From: Prorocentrum cordatum | Taxonomy: Eukaryota; Sar; Dinophyceae; Prorocentrales; Prorocentraceae | Direction: 5' to 3' | Length of the DNA: 21,000 nt | NCBI GenBank assembly: GCA_963575745.1 | Contig: CAUYUJ010019362.1 | Location: 151,501-172,500 of the forward strand | In this document: positions 1-8,371 of the stretch, in pieces | Position numbering within the stretch: position 1 is the stretch's first letter | How the letters are laid out: every line of letters begins with the position of its first letter | Made by a program: the position numbers and the translations under genes | The notes under the pieces: model-generated | What the model saw: only the letters and a program-made list of their open reading frames with translations | Databases searched by the model: none | What the model was told of the DNA's origin: nothing

Positions 1-1000
1 TTGTGTGTCCTTGGGCCTCTTCAATCTCACCCTGAGGGGTTGGATGGGTCCGTCAAGGCCTCGCCGCGCTGCCGCCCGCCGTGGGCGCCCCGTGCCCTGG
101 GCGGGACCGTCGAATCATCGCAGCGTTGCCGCGAGGAGGAGGAGGCGGAGGAGGAGGAGGAGGAGGAGGAGGCGGAGGAGGAGGCGGAGGAGGAGGCGGA
201 GGAGGAGGAGGAGGAGGAGGCGGAGGAGGCGGAGGAGGAGGAAAAGGAGGAGGCGGAGGAGGAGGCGGAGGCCGAGGCGGAGGCGGAGGCGGAGGCGGGC
301 GCCCCGCGCGCTGGGTTGGATCCGTCGAGGTCTCCTCCGGCTCCCCGGAGTGGCGTCGAGTCGCGGGCGCCCCGTGGGCGCCCCGCGCGCTGGGTGTTGG
401 CCCGGCGAGGTGCAGCTCGATGCCCGGGGCCGTGGGCGCCTCGCGGGTGCCCCCGCGTGTTGGCTCGGTCGCGATGTGCTTGCTGTGGTGTTTCGGGAGG
501 AGGAAAAACACACAGACACAATGAATCGTCGATTCCCCAGAACATAGAAACAGATATCGGCAGTGGGGGGGAAGACAGAAACCCAGAAAATATGGGAAAC
601 TATGGGGAACATTTTTTTTGTGTGTATTTATTTGTGTGTCCTGGGGCCCCTTCAGTGGTGTTGTTCTCTTGTCGGGGATGGCCGCCCTGCGCGCAGCAGG
701 GGGTGTGCTCGACGCACCCGCCGTGCCTGTCAAAAGCAAAATACAAAGTGGCCCGCGGGCCTCGCGCACATGCCTCGAGACTTTGCCCCAGAGTGTACTT
801 TGCAGTGTCTTTTTGACAGGGACGGTGTGGGGGGGGGCGCGCGTTGGCATGTGCTTGTTTCCCGCATTGGCAGGTGCTCTGGGAGGGAGCTCCGGCGCCC
901 CAGGCCCGAGGGTGTAGATAGCCAGCGTCGAGGCGAGAGCACGATGCTTGCCCAGACTGTAAGCCTGGCGTCGCTCGGACGTGTGCATTTTTCCTTCGGC
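1..1000. repeat. Low-complexity GC-rich leader with repeated GGGCGCCCCG motif
   Basis: No gene can be supported here. The motif GGGCGCCCCG(T/C)G followed by a CTGGG stretch recurs near 83, 297, 365 and 377, so part of the segment is a decayed tandem repeat. The opening bases 1-24 (TTGTGTGTCC, then GGGCC and CTTCA) recur in nearly the same form at 632-655, which suggests a ~630-bp larger repeat of which only one period is visible. The rest (about 400-1000) shows no further structure to me. Open frames here are stop-poor because of composition and read as Arg, Glu, Gly or Pro homopolymers. Confidence 0.45.
133..300. repeat. Purine-rich (GGA)n/(GGAGGC)n microsatellite
   Basis: This is an almost pure purine run of GGAGGA and GGAGGC units on the + strand, with a short AAAAGG interruption near 240. 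All three + frames are open and read as poly-Glu/Ala, poly-Arg or poly-Gly; the minus strand reads as poly-Pro or Leu/Ser. That is the expected behaviour of a trinucleotide repeat and not evidence of coding. Confidence 0.9.
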
Positions 1001-1580
1001 GAGGACCATCGATGAGCATTCTTGATCATTTGGCGAAAAGACCACGCACGAAACCAACAAAAACACAAGGAATGGACGTCCGAGCGATGGCGAGTAAGGG
1101 TGTGCCTGTCTCAGGGGGGAGCTCCGTGCCTGAGAACAGATCATCGTGAGGAAGTCTCGAACGGGAGCGTGGCTCCAGAGTGCGAGAACATCCCTGGCGA
1201 GGGCGCCTCTGGGGAGCAGGAGAAGGAGGATGAGGAGGAGGAGCAGGAGTACGAGGGACACCGTGATCACGAGTCCGAGCAAGAGGCGGTTGAGCATGAG
1301 AAGGATCATGAGACGGACGACTTGTGATAACCAGGAGGAGGAGGAGGTTCGGGAGTGACGTGAGGTGGGCCAGGAGGAATGTGACGAGGATGATTCGAAT
1401 CAGGAGCACGAGCAGGAAGGCAAGGATAAGCAAGAGGAACGGGAGGAGGAGAGGGGAGAGAGTAGGTTGATTGGGAGAGGGGGGGGAAACAGGATGAGGA
1501 GGAGGAGGGTTGCGACGAATATTGACGAGCACGACGACGAGGGAGCAGACCGAGTGCTAGCACGAGGAGGGCGATGACTC
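1000..1580. repeat. Degenerate GAG/GGA-rich spacer, no gene
   Basis: About 1195-1575 is enriched in GAGGAGGAG, GAGCAGGAG and similar purine triplets, and gives Glu-rich peptides in one frame and Arg-rich peptides in another. 1000-1195 shows nothing recognisable. This looks like a decayed microsatellite upstream of the LINE relic. A Glu-rich host exon cannot be excluded, but no splice signals or conserved motif support one. Confidence 0.5.
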
Positions 1581-1850
1581 GGAGGACGTGCGAAATGTCT
1601 CAACAACCACCCGGGCTCTGAAAGTGCTGCCTGGGGCTCTGCGCCTTGTGAACATCGGCGGCGGTGCGCCCAGGCGGGAAGGGCAGGGGCGGCGGTCATG
1701 CTCAGACGCGTCGGAAGGCCTCCGGCCTTCTGTTCAGTTTTCTCTGCCGCTTTCGAGTACACGGGCGGCTTCTCAGAAGGCCGCAGGATGTTTGAGAGAG
1801 TTTCCTGCGGCGCCCGCTGAGCCGAAACGGCGGCGGCCGAAGCGGTCGAG

Positions 1851-2320
1851 GTGGCCCACCCTGGCGCCAGACGGCAGGCGGCGCCAGTGCCAGCGTGCGT
1901 TCGGCGTCTCGGGGCCGCGGCGCCAGCAGCCGAGGCGGCCCCGGCCCCCCTCGACGCGAACCCCGAGGAGGAGAAACCCGTCCAGTTGGTGGAGCTGCTG
2001 GGCTTCAGCGGCGACGGCCCAGGGCAGGCCAAGTACCAGGCGAAGCTCGACGAAGTCAGGGCCCAGCGCTTGGCCAGGCCCATGTCGGCGGACGAGGCGT
2101 GCAGTGCGTGCAGGACCAAGGAGACAGCGGCAGCGGAGCTCCAGGGGGCAATGGTGGATGCTGACGAGTTGCAGAGGCAGCTGGATGAGGCCAAGGTGCG
2201 CGTGGGGGGCTGCTCGGAGACCCTGGACCGCGCCACCCAGGCCTACGCGGCGGCGGTGCAGGCGCTGGCGACGACGGTTGCGCCTCCGCCCGACGCAGCG
2301 GCGTTGCGAGGGTCTTTTCG
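1851..2320 (+). pseudogene. LINE relic: N-terminal coiled-coil segment (frame 3)
   Basis: The frame reads through PVQLVELLGFSGDGPGQAKY and then a Lys/Glu/Gln/Ala-rich helical stretch (AKLDEVRAQRLARPMSADEA to TLDRATQAYAAAVQALA). This is the type of coiled coil found before the endonuclease in dinoflagellate LINE-like ORFs, where it may help RNP assembly (inference). A Cys pair (ACSAC) lies inside the helix near 2098-2112, but I see no complete zinc finger. The start is not defined: the first Met at 1851 follows an open run and may not be the original initiator. The frame stops making sense near 2300, where the next frame takes over. Confidence 0.55.
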
Positions 2321-2800
2321 GCCTGGAAGAGCTGGAGGGCTACGGCGTGGACGGCAGTGATCGGCCCGAGGCGCAGCGGCGCCGCCAAGAATTACAGCAT
2401 GACAAGTTCGACAGCATGACGCGCGAGGCTTTTGGCCAGTTCAAGGGTGACGTGCAGGAGCTGGAGCGATCACATCGTGTTCAGAGGGGCCGCCTCAAGT
2501 CCAAGAAACGGAGGACTGAAGAGGCCCCTGCGGAGGGGGGCGCGGCGGCCGAGCAGGCGCCTGAGGCGACGCGGGAAGAAGCCCCCGACGCCGCCGCGTG
2601 GCCCCCAGCGGCGGCGCGAGCGGTGCCTCCCGACGCCGCGGCACGGGCGGCCGCGTCGGCACCGCCGCCAGCCCCCAGCGCGGCAGCCAGGCCTGCCGCT
2701 GACGCCATGGAGCAGGGGCGAGCTCGCTTGGCAGGTGCGGGGGAGGCGACGGGCGGGCCACCAGGCCAGGCCCCTTCTGGGCGCCAAGGGCTCGGGGCGC
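2299..2800 (+). pseudogene. LINE relic: charged and Ala/Pro-rich segment (frame 1)
   Basis: After a frame change near 2300 the sensible reading is frame 1. It begins GLFGLEELEGYGVDGSDRPE, continues with a basic helical part (GQFKGDVQELERSHRVQRGR, then KSKKRR at about 2497-2514) and ends in a long Ala/Pro/Glu low-complexity stretch. The basic cluster could have bound RNA or acted as a nuclear signal, but that is a guess. Nothing enzymatic is visible. The assignment rests on position between the coiled coil and the endonuclease and on codon-like composition. Confidence 0.45.
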
Positions 2801-2801
2801 G

Positions 2802-3035
2802 GTGGCGGCGCGGCAGTCTGATAGGCGCGAGCCGCGGGCGCGGCGGACCCGACGAGGTCTACGACGTCGGGCGGCGGCGGCCGCCGCGCAGCTCGACCGC
2901 GCGCCGAACGTGCTGAACTACAGCGGGCTGGGCTGGAACTCCGGGGAATGGGAGTTCAGCCGCGACTTCCAGGACTGCCGGGTGATCGGCTGGTCGGCGA
3001 TCGGCTACTCAGGGGGGCGCGACAATGCCAGCTGA
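2802..3035 (+). pseudogene. LINE relic: pre-endonuclease segment with SGLGWNSGEWEFSRDFQDCR (frame 3)
   Basis: Reading returns to frame 3 and gives a basic stretch followed by an aromatic-rich patch, which ends in VIGWSAIGYSGGRDNAS and a stop at 3033-3035. The aromatic patch looks protein-like and not random, but I do not recognise its fold. The segment just after it is duplicated (see 2964-3316), which is probably what broke the frame. Confidence 0.45.
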
Positions 3036-3316
3036 GCGACGCCGACGAGATTGCTCCCAAGCGAGGAAGGCGACGGAGAGGGCACGGGCCACGTGCGAGC
3101 CCTACCGCGTCGACGCCAAGCCCGTCGGCATCGGCGGAGTGTGCGCCCAGCCACGACTGACTTCTACGATTGTCAGGTGTTCGTTTGTTCGGCGATCGGC
3201 CCCCCCCCCCCCCCCATCGGATCCCCTCGCGTACCCGGGCGAGGAAGGCGGCGACGAGGGCACGAGCCATGTACGAGCTCCACGGTGCCGACGCCCTGCC
3301 CGTCGGCATCTCCGCG
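2964..3316 (+). repeat. Imperfect tandem duplication inside the LINE relic
   Basis: Two blocks repeat in the same order. GACTTCCAGGACTGCCGGGT at 2964 recurs as GACTTCTACGATTGTCAGGT at 3159, each followed by TCGGCGATCGGC. GCGAGGAAGGCGACGGAGAG at 3061 recurs as GCGAGGAAGGCGGCGACGAG at 3239, and both continue to CCCGTCGGCATC. The offsets are 195 and 178 bp, so the copies differ by an internal indel, near the 16-C run at 3200-3215. The copies are diverged, which points to an old duplication. Confidence 0.75.
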
Positions 3317-3331
3317 GCCGTGCAGCTGCCG

Positions 3332-3585
3332 CGGCGACGGGGGCACCCTGGCCGCCGCGACGGCGAACGCTACGGGCTGGGGCTCGCGCGTGGAGCAGCT
3401 GGAGCGCGGCAGCGTCGTGGATGAGGCCCAGGCCATCCTTATCCAGGAGGACCGCCTTTATGGCGACATGCGGATGGCAGCGGCGGTTCGGGCCGCGTTG
3501 CGCGCGGGGTGGGCGGCCGACCTCATCCCTGCTATTGAAGCGGACAAAGATGGGTCTTTCTCAGGAGTTGGGATTTTGGTGCGCC
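3332..3585 (+). pseudogene. LINE relic: EEP endonuclease, N-terminal half (frame 3)
   Basis: EEP nucleases of LINEs nick target DNA to prime reverse transcription. Frame 3 gives ANATGWGSRVEQLERG and then ILIQEDRLYGD, which corresponds to the family pattern of an N-containing first strand followed by a QE(T/D)R motif. The metal-binding Glu is codon 3447-3449. Further on, FSGVGILVRPWV at about 3558-3593 matches the G-G-V-(A/G)-I-L strand of the fold. Reading then moves to frame 2 near 3585. Confidence 0.75.
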
Positions 3586-3586
3586 C

Positions 3587-4230
3587 GTGGGTGCGCATGA
3601 AGCGCGTTGGTTCAGTGATGGCCGCATCTCGATTCGGCGTTCTGCCCGCCTGGGTGTTTGGATGCCGCCGTTCGGCGCGACGGCGGGCGCATTGCTGATC
3701 CCAGCGTACTTCCGCATCAACTCAGATCTGGGCGACTTCGATCTGGAAATGCTCACCACAGGCTCGGTCGTCAGGGCGATGAACCGCTCCTTCGTCGTGG
3801 TGGCCGACTGGGACACGTTGCCTGAAGTTGTGGACGAGGCCCACCAGCTCCCCTCGCTGGGCGCGGGGTTGGCGCGCCCAGGCCAGGCCACGTGCATCGC
3901 GGCGACCTCGGCGAGGGAGCTGGACTACTTCTGCGCGGGCTCGGACGCGCCGATCAGGGGCAAAAGTCGACGCGACCGTCTCGACGTGAGGGCACACCGC
4001 GCTGTGCTGCCACGGCTGGGTCTGCCGAAGACTGGCGGTCCGGTCGCGCGGGTGCACAAGGCTCGCGCCTTCCCCGTCCAGGCCTTGATCTGGCCCCAGG
4101 TGCCTGGCCCAGACTGGACGGACGTGCTCGACGACCTGGCCACGGCGACGTCTGCCGCGGGCCTGGAGGCGGCCTGCGGCCGCGCCCTCGATCGGCGCGA
4201 CGACGAGCTGCTGCGCCACTTCGACCGAGA
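3587..4230 (+). pseudogene. LINE relic: EEP endonuclease, C-terminal half (frame 2)
   Basis: Frame 2 continues the endonuclease. FVVVADWDTLPEVVDEA (ADWD at 3803-3814) stands where the family has GDxN, so the Gly and the catalytic Asn are both changed. ATSARELDYF (Asp codon 3923-3925) keeps the conserved Asp. A His in DVRAHRAVLP at about 3986-4015 stands where the terminal SDH/PHRP motif lies. The order and spacing of Glu, GDxN, LDYF and His fit an EEP domain. The changed GDxN would be expected to abolish or weaken cleavage. After about 4060 the frame reads through a Trp/Asp-rich linker (WPQVPGPDWTDVLDDLATAT). Confidence 0.75.
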
Positions 4231-4885
4231 TGGGGACCAAGGACGAGGACAGGCACCGTGGCAGGAGCGAGGGGACCCGCCAGTTCCAGGCCCAGCTGGA
4301 CCGCCACCGCTCCAGCTGGCAGCCCACGGCCAATCCAGATGCGTCGGACTCACACTGGGGCTGGCCAGCCGAAAGGGTTCAAGAATGGCCGTTGGCGGCT
4401 ACTGCGGACGGCTGGGCAAGACATTCATGCGCGGCGGCTGCAGGTGAAGCTCATGCGCTTCAAGCCGTCGGTCCCAGGCAGCGAGCCTGCTTGCTGCGTG
4501 GCTGACTTGGCGGCGGATGGTGAGGGGGCTGCAGCGACTGTCCGACGACGACTGCGACGAGCTGGCGGGCCTCCTAAGGCGACAGGCCACGGCGGCAGCG
4601 GGCCGCGCGGTGTGCAGGCGACGCAAACCATGGCTGGATTGGACGTGCGATGCCACTTCACCAGGTGGCATGCGCAAGGCGTTTCGCTGGATCCGTGAGC
4701 CTGCCCCGTGGGCGGCGGCTCCTTGGTCGCCAGCCGCGGGCCTGCAGACCGCGCGCGAGGCGGCGGGCGCGGCGATCCGCCTTCGGCATGACCTGGGGGG
4801 CGAGGGCGCTGGGCTGGACGCGATGAGCTGGCCAGCGGGGCTCGGCGCCGGCCCGTCGCTGCTCCCCCCCCCCCCGACGGGCTGC
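4230..4885 (+). pseudogene. LINE relic: linker between endonuclease and reverse transcriptase
   Basis: This stretch needs frame 3 (about 4230-4390, Arg/Gln/Trp-rich) and then frame 2 (from about 4517, RLSDDDCDELAGLLRRQA and KAFRWIREPAPWA). Elements of this kind carry an AxRWxxxxAPW-like motif shortly before the RT fingers, and FRWIREPAPW at about 4682-4711 fits it (recalled, not searched). No catalytic residues are expected here. The frame 2 reading ends at a run of 12 C at 4864-4875, and frame 1 takes over directly after it. Confidence 0.55.
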
Positions 4886-4890
4886 GCAAG

Positions 4891-5310
4891 GTGGGGCACG
4901 CGCTCCCGCGCGTCACGGGGCTCGGAGGTGACGCCGCCCACCCGAGGCACACCGCCTTCTTGTCAGACGGCGCTCTGGAGCCCTTCACCACCGTCTGGCG
5001 GCGCATGCTGGTCCTCGGCTACGTGCCCAAGACGCCCGCGGTGCTCCAGATTGCGCGAACCCCGAAGGCTGAGATGGGAGTCCGCATGATAGGGCTGCCC
5101 CCTGGGGCACTGCTGCCATTCGCGCGCTGGACGCGCGGCGCCGTCGGCGCTCGCAGGGCCAGCGAACGCCAGCGGGACTACATCTACGGCGCGGCGGGTC
5201 GCAGCTGCGAGACGCGCGCGTGGATCCAGGCGGCCAGCGCGGAGGTCGCGACGCACCGCAAGCAGGCTGCATGCTCGCTGCTCATGGACCCCATCGAAGG
5301 CGCACGAGCA
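4891..5310 (+). pseudogene. LINE relic: reverse transcriptase, fingers and motif A (frame 1)
   Basis: Frame 1 gives FLSDGALEPFTTVWRRML, then ARTPKAEMGVRMIGLPPGAL, the RT stretch that leads into VRMIGLLP-like sequence in the family. Next come AAGRSCETRAWIQAASAEVA and QAACSLLMDPIEGAR. LLMDPIEGA at about 5278-5304 aligns with motif A (LLLDLxKAF), and the first catalytic Asp is retained (codon 5287-5289). Directly after motif A the frame is lost, and frame 2 continues with HIPWALLVSRARALGF. Confidence 0.8.
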
Positions 5311-5748
5311 CATCCCGTGGGCCCTGCTGGTCAGTCGGGCTCGTGCCCTGGGCTTCGGCACGATGCTGATGCGGATGCTCATCATGCTGTGCTCCACGCA
5401 GCGGCTGGTCACCGTCGACGGCGCGGCGATGGGCCGGTGCCGCCCCAAGCGGGGCGCGGTGGCAGGATGCAGCGTCGCGGACCTCTGCATGTGCATCTTC
5501 CTGGTGCCGTGGCTCGACGAGATCGCGGCCCTCGGCACTGTGGACCTGGGGAATACTGCGGGCGACATCAAGCTCGGCAGGCTTGGGCCCCCCAGGCTGG
5601 CGGCGGCGAGTGTCAGCGCCGCGTGGGGGAAGATCAGAGGAGGCCTCGCGGCAGACGGGCTGGTGGTCAACGACGACATGCGCGTGGCGTTGGCCAACTC
5701 GTCGGCCTTCGGTCGCGAGGTCATGCAGCGCTGCCGCCCCCTTTCGCG
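5306..5748 (+). pseudogene. LINE relic: reverse transcriptase, motifs B and C (frame 2)
   Basis: Frame 2 resumes with HIPWALLVSRARALGF and MRMLIMLCSTQRLVTVDGAA. KRGAVAGCSVADLCMCIFLV is the motif B region (RGxxAGCS). LVPWLDEIAA then leads to NTAGDIKL, where the catalytic motif C YxDD would be; the codons ACT GCG GGC GAC at 5555-5566 give TAGD. The thumb side follows with GGLAADGLVVNDDMRVALAN. Loss of Tyr and the first Asp of YxDD would inactivate the polymerase. The frame changes to 3 near 5748. Confidence 0.8.
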
Positions 5749-6139
5749 ACAAGCTCAAGAATTCGGCACGTAATTTGGGAGTGGACTTTGCTTGCGGACG
5801 GCGAGCTGGGGAATGCGCACGAGCGAAGCGCACGTCCACTGTCGCGCGCCGTGCCGCGCGCATCCGCGTGCTCCGCACTGCTCGCGGAAAGACGCGCCAG
5901 CTGGTCAGCCTGGGCCCGACCCCAGCAGGCACGTTGGGAGCGGGGGTGGCGGGGGGGCTTGGAGCGGGATCGAACCGATGAGACGCGCGGCGCACTCGGC
6001 TCTTCTCGTGCACACCGCTCGTCGCTCTCTCACTGTCGACCTCCACCTCGCCCCTGCCGCCCCGTGGGCCGTGGGTTCCCCTTGCGCGTGCGCGGCGGAG
6101 CCCATTTATATGCTTGCTCAGGCGACTTGGTCTTCCTGA
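5748..6139 (+). pseudogene. LINE relic: connector after the reverse transcriptase (frames 3 then 2)
   Basis: Frame 3 (to 5981) gives ARNLGVDFACGRRAGECARA and RGKTRQLVSLGPTPAGTLGA, a stretch that I recall as very characteristic of dinoflagellate LINE-like proteins (ARNLGVDFACGRR, then GP.A..TWG). Frame 2 (from about 5975) continues with MRRAAHSALLVHTARRSLTV and ends at a stop at 6137-6139. The function of this region is not known to me. It forms the bridge to the RNase H part, and it is the best single stretch for a family search. Confidence 0.75.
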
Positions 6140-6790
6140 CGTTTGACGTCTTCCGTTTGCCCGTCTGACGTTTGCCGCGGAGGCCGCTTTCTTGGCCACT
6201 CCTTGACTTTGAAGTAACTGGCCCCTGGTCAAAGGTCCAATCTTTGTCGCCGTCGCTTTCTGCCGTCGGATCGGGCGGAGGCTCCGGCCAGGCGGTCGCA
6301 TGTTTCTGACGCAGGACGGCCTTCAGGTTGACATCGCACGAATGTGCCCTCGCTCGGCGCTGCACGCCGCCCGTCTTGCGATCGAGGAGTGGCTGCTGGA
6401 GCGTGCTCGCCAGAGCTTTGAATACATGTCAGGTCTCACGCATGGGCCGTGCTTGTCATCACTTTGCCGTCTGCGTAAGTGAGCGCGCGGACCAGACTGG
6501 ACCCCCCAGCATCAGGGCAGTCTCCATGCTATTGCAGCGAACGGCGTGTGGGATCAGGCTGGTAAATTCAAGCGCGGTCTTGCGACTGATCCGTCGCGCC
6601 CCCTGTGCGACTGCTGCTCGGGCAAATTCTCTGCTTGGAATGTCGGGCGAGTGCCCGGCCACTTGGCAGTTCGTCAGAGACTGCGACCTGGTCCCCTCCG
6701 TCCGCTTGGGCCTCCGTGCGCACCCCGACTGGCCCTTTGGAGGCACGGCCTGGCCCCTGACCCTCGTCCCTGGGCGATCGGCCCCCCCTC
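6140..6790 (+). pseudogene. LINE relic: region between connector and RNase H (frames 3 and 1)
   Basis: 6140-6300 has only scattered matches. Frame 3 from 6300 reads FLTQDGLQVDIARMCPRSAL and AARLAIEEWLLERARQSF to a stop at 6480-6482. Frame 3 from 6546 gives WDQAGKFKRGLATDPSRPLC with a Cys cluster (LCDCCSG at about 6603-6623). Frame 1 from about 6649 gives CPATWQFVRDCDLVPSVRLG and HPDWPFGGTAWPLTLVPG. Similar elements have a Cys-x2-Cys-Gly, Trp-His-Arg segment here; the Cys pair is seen but the rest has decayed. Confidence 0.55.
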
Positions 6791-7592
6791 CTCGCCCAGT
6801 GGCTCAAGCGTCCGACGGACGGGTACTTCGAAGGCGAGGCCTTGTGCGACGGCTCGCGCGCGTCGCCTGCACAGAGTGACCCGCGATTCCGTCGCGCGGG
6901 CTGGTGCGTCGCCCAGGTCGACAATCAACGGGGGCCTCGTGGCCCCCCTGTGCGGCCTGCCGCCTGGCCCGCATCAGGCGTCGGACCTAGCAGAGGCACA
7001 TGGCCTGCTCATGTGCCTCGCGCACGCTGCGCTGGGCCGTTTCAGACACCACTCGGACTGCGAGCGGGATGTCTCGGGCTTTCAGCGTGGCGGACTCGAG
7101 ATCACGGGCGCCCTTTGTGAGGCTGCCGACGCGAAGTCCCAGATGCGGGATCGGGTGGGCGACTTGGGGGGAGGCGTGGAGGTGCTCAAGGTAAAAGGCC
7201 GCGCCCGCCGCCGCCACGCCTGCGACTCGAGCTGGGTGCGGGCGCGTGGTGGGAGGAACCGCCGCGCCGATGGTGGTGCCCGTGTGGGCGCGTCTCTGCA
7301 GCCATCGAATGCCGTTGCTGTCGAGCGCGTGCTGCGCTCTGTCAAGCTTGTCACTTTCGCAGCGAAGTTCTTGGCCACGATGACGCATGCCGTTGGCCCC
7401 AAGTCGCAGACTGCCCTTCGCCGCGGGCAGTTGAGGAGGGCGCAGCGACGGGGCAAGACGCCTGCCTTCACTGCGGACACGGCGCCGCCCCCAGGCGCCC
7501 ACGTGCTTGCGCCTTCCGCGTCGCTCGGCAGCGGGGCGCTTCCATCCCGCCCGTCTGCGACCCTGGCGGTGGCCACCGCGTCTGGCATGTAG
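6791..7592 (+). pseudogene. LINE relic: RNase H domain (frames 2 then 3)
   Basis: RNase H removes the RNA strand of the RNA/DNA hybrid. Frame 2 gives LAQWLKRPTDGYFEGEALCD, with CDGS (Asp codon 6848-6850) as the first catalytic Asp, then SDPRFRRAGWCVAQVD. Near 6925 the reading moves to frame 3: GGLVAPLCGLPPGPHQASDL, AEAHGLLMCLAH (Glu codon 6993-6995), HHSDCERDVSGF (Asp codon 7056-7058) and NRRADGGARVGA (Asp codon 7269-7271). The D-E-D-D set is therefore all present in order, although split over two frames. Frame 3 stays open to a TAG at 7590-7592, but the better match to the family moves to frame 2 before that. Confidence 0.8.
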
Positions 7593-7760
7593 GCCAGCTC
7601 GTCTTCTGCGCCAGCTGTGGCGCGCATTCCAGCGAAAATGCGCAGCTCCTGGCGCCTCCCTGCCGTGGTGGTGTGCCCCCCATCAGACGCGCGCGCGTTT
7701 AGACCATCTGTGGGAGGGGCTCCACCCTCTCAGTGGGCTGCCGCTGCAGCCGCCTGAAAA
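7559..7760 (+). pseudogene. LINE relic: C-terminal Cys-rich module (frames 2 then 1)
   Basis: Frame 2 reads HRVWHVGQLVFCASCGAHSS, with Cys codons at 7607-7609 and 7616-7618 and a further Cys at 7661-7663 (LLAPPCRGG). After a frame change near 7690, frame 1 gives LDHLWEGLHPLSGLPLQPP. The pattern FCxxCGA, then LxxPCxG, then LxxLxxGxHPxSGxPL is, from memory, the usual end of these ORFs and may be a zinc-binding module for nucleic acid. It marks the near-3' end of the element. Confidence 0.65.
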
Positions 7761-8310
7761 GAGTCCGCTGAGGCCTCGCCCGTTCGGCGAAGTCGTTCTT
7801 GACACCACCTGCGGGGGCTTGGTCGTGGTCGATGACGACTGCGCCGTTGCGGATTCGCGTCCTGGCCCTTCCTCGTGCGGCACTCCCTCGCGGGATGTGC
7901 CCGAGTCCGATTTGTTGTCAGGCTCTTGCCTGAGTCTGCTAGCGTCGCCCCTTGTGCACGCTTGCGGCCGCGCCTGGATCATCTCCTCCTCCCCCTCCTT
8001 CTGAGATTGCTTGCCTCCTGTCACCTCCCCCCAGGCGCGCCGCCGAGAGCAGCCATGTTGTCAGAATTTCGAGCCCATGCTCTGTATCCTGGCTGCCGGG
8101 CAGCTTGCACGTGTTAGCTTAACCACCCTGGGCATGTGGCGAGTTGGTTTCGCCCCCTCTCTCATTCGCGTTTTCTATGTCCCTCTCCCTTGTATTCTCC
8201 GCTCGCTTTCGCCCGTCTCTCTACCATACGATCTCACGGGGATTTCTGGGATGCAAATCAACGAAACATTGGGATTTCTTTGGGGTTCGTCGGAGTTCGT
8301 ACCCTGGAGC
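7760..8310 (+). other. 3' flank or untranslated end of the LINE relic
   Basis: Frame 1 remains open to a TGA at 8002-8004 and reads VVLDTTCGGLVVVDDDCAVA and a Ser/Pro-rich stretch. I cannot tell whether this is C-terminal element sequence or chance. 8004-8310 is T/C-rich with nothing recognisable. No poly(A) or simple-repeat tail of a LINE could be located. Confidence 0.35.
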
Positions 8311-8371
8311 AAATGGAGGGGGAGGCGGAGGAGGGACGGAGGAGGGGGCGGAGGAAGGGGAGGGGAGAAGA
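8311..8371. repeat. Purine-rich GGAGG tract
   Basis: A short, nearly pure purine run of GGAGGGGGAGGCGGAGGAGG type, similar in kind to the tracts at 133-300 and 14867-15010. The following sequence to 8600 shows no clear gene. Confidence 0.8.

Larger units (their letters stand above)
1840..7760 (+). mobile_element. Decayed LINE-type (non-LTR) retrotransposon, EEP-RT-RNase H type
   Basis: One + strand element can be followed through successive frames. The order is a coiled-coil N-terminal part, an EEP endonuclease, a linker, a reverse transcriptase, a connector, an RNase H and a Cys-rich tail. This order and many short motifs (for example LDYF in the endonuclease, AGCS in the RT and NLGVDFACGRR after it) match the LINE-like elements I know from dinoflagellate genomes; that is recalled family knowledge, not a search. 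It needs about a dozen frame changes and has lesions in catalytic motifs, so it cannot be active. Neither end is firm: no poly(A), no target-site duplication and no 3' terminal repeat could be assigned. An open frame runs on to about 8001 and may still be element sequence. The element precedes the R-SNARE-like exons on the same strand and may lie in one of that gene's upstream introns. Confidence 0.85.

Noticed and set aside
1-1309. Long open frames on both strands (Glu-, Arg-, Gly- and Pro-rich proteins)
   Set aside because: They are the translation of the GGA/GGC microsatellite in every frame, with no motif outside it.
1400-2236. Minus-strand frame of 278 residues over the LINE N-terminal part
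   Set aside because: Antisense shadow: the + strand carries the coiled coil; the minus peptide is Ser/Ala/Pro-rich without motif.
3722-4333. Minus-strand frame opposite the endonuclease
   Set aside because: The + strand carries EEP motifs in order; the minus frame is open only because of GC-rich codon composition.
5282-6301. Minus-strand frame of 339 residues opposite the reverse transcriptase
   Set aside because: Same reason: RT motifs A and B and the connector are on the + strand.
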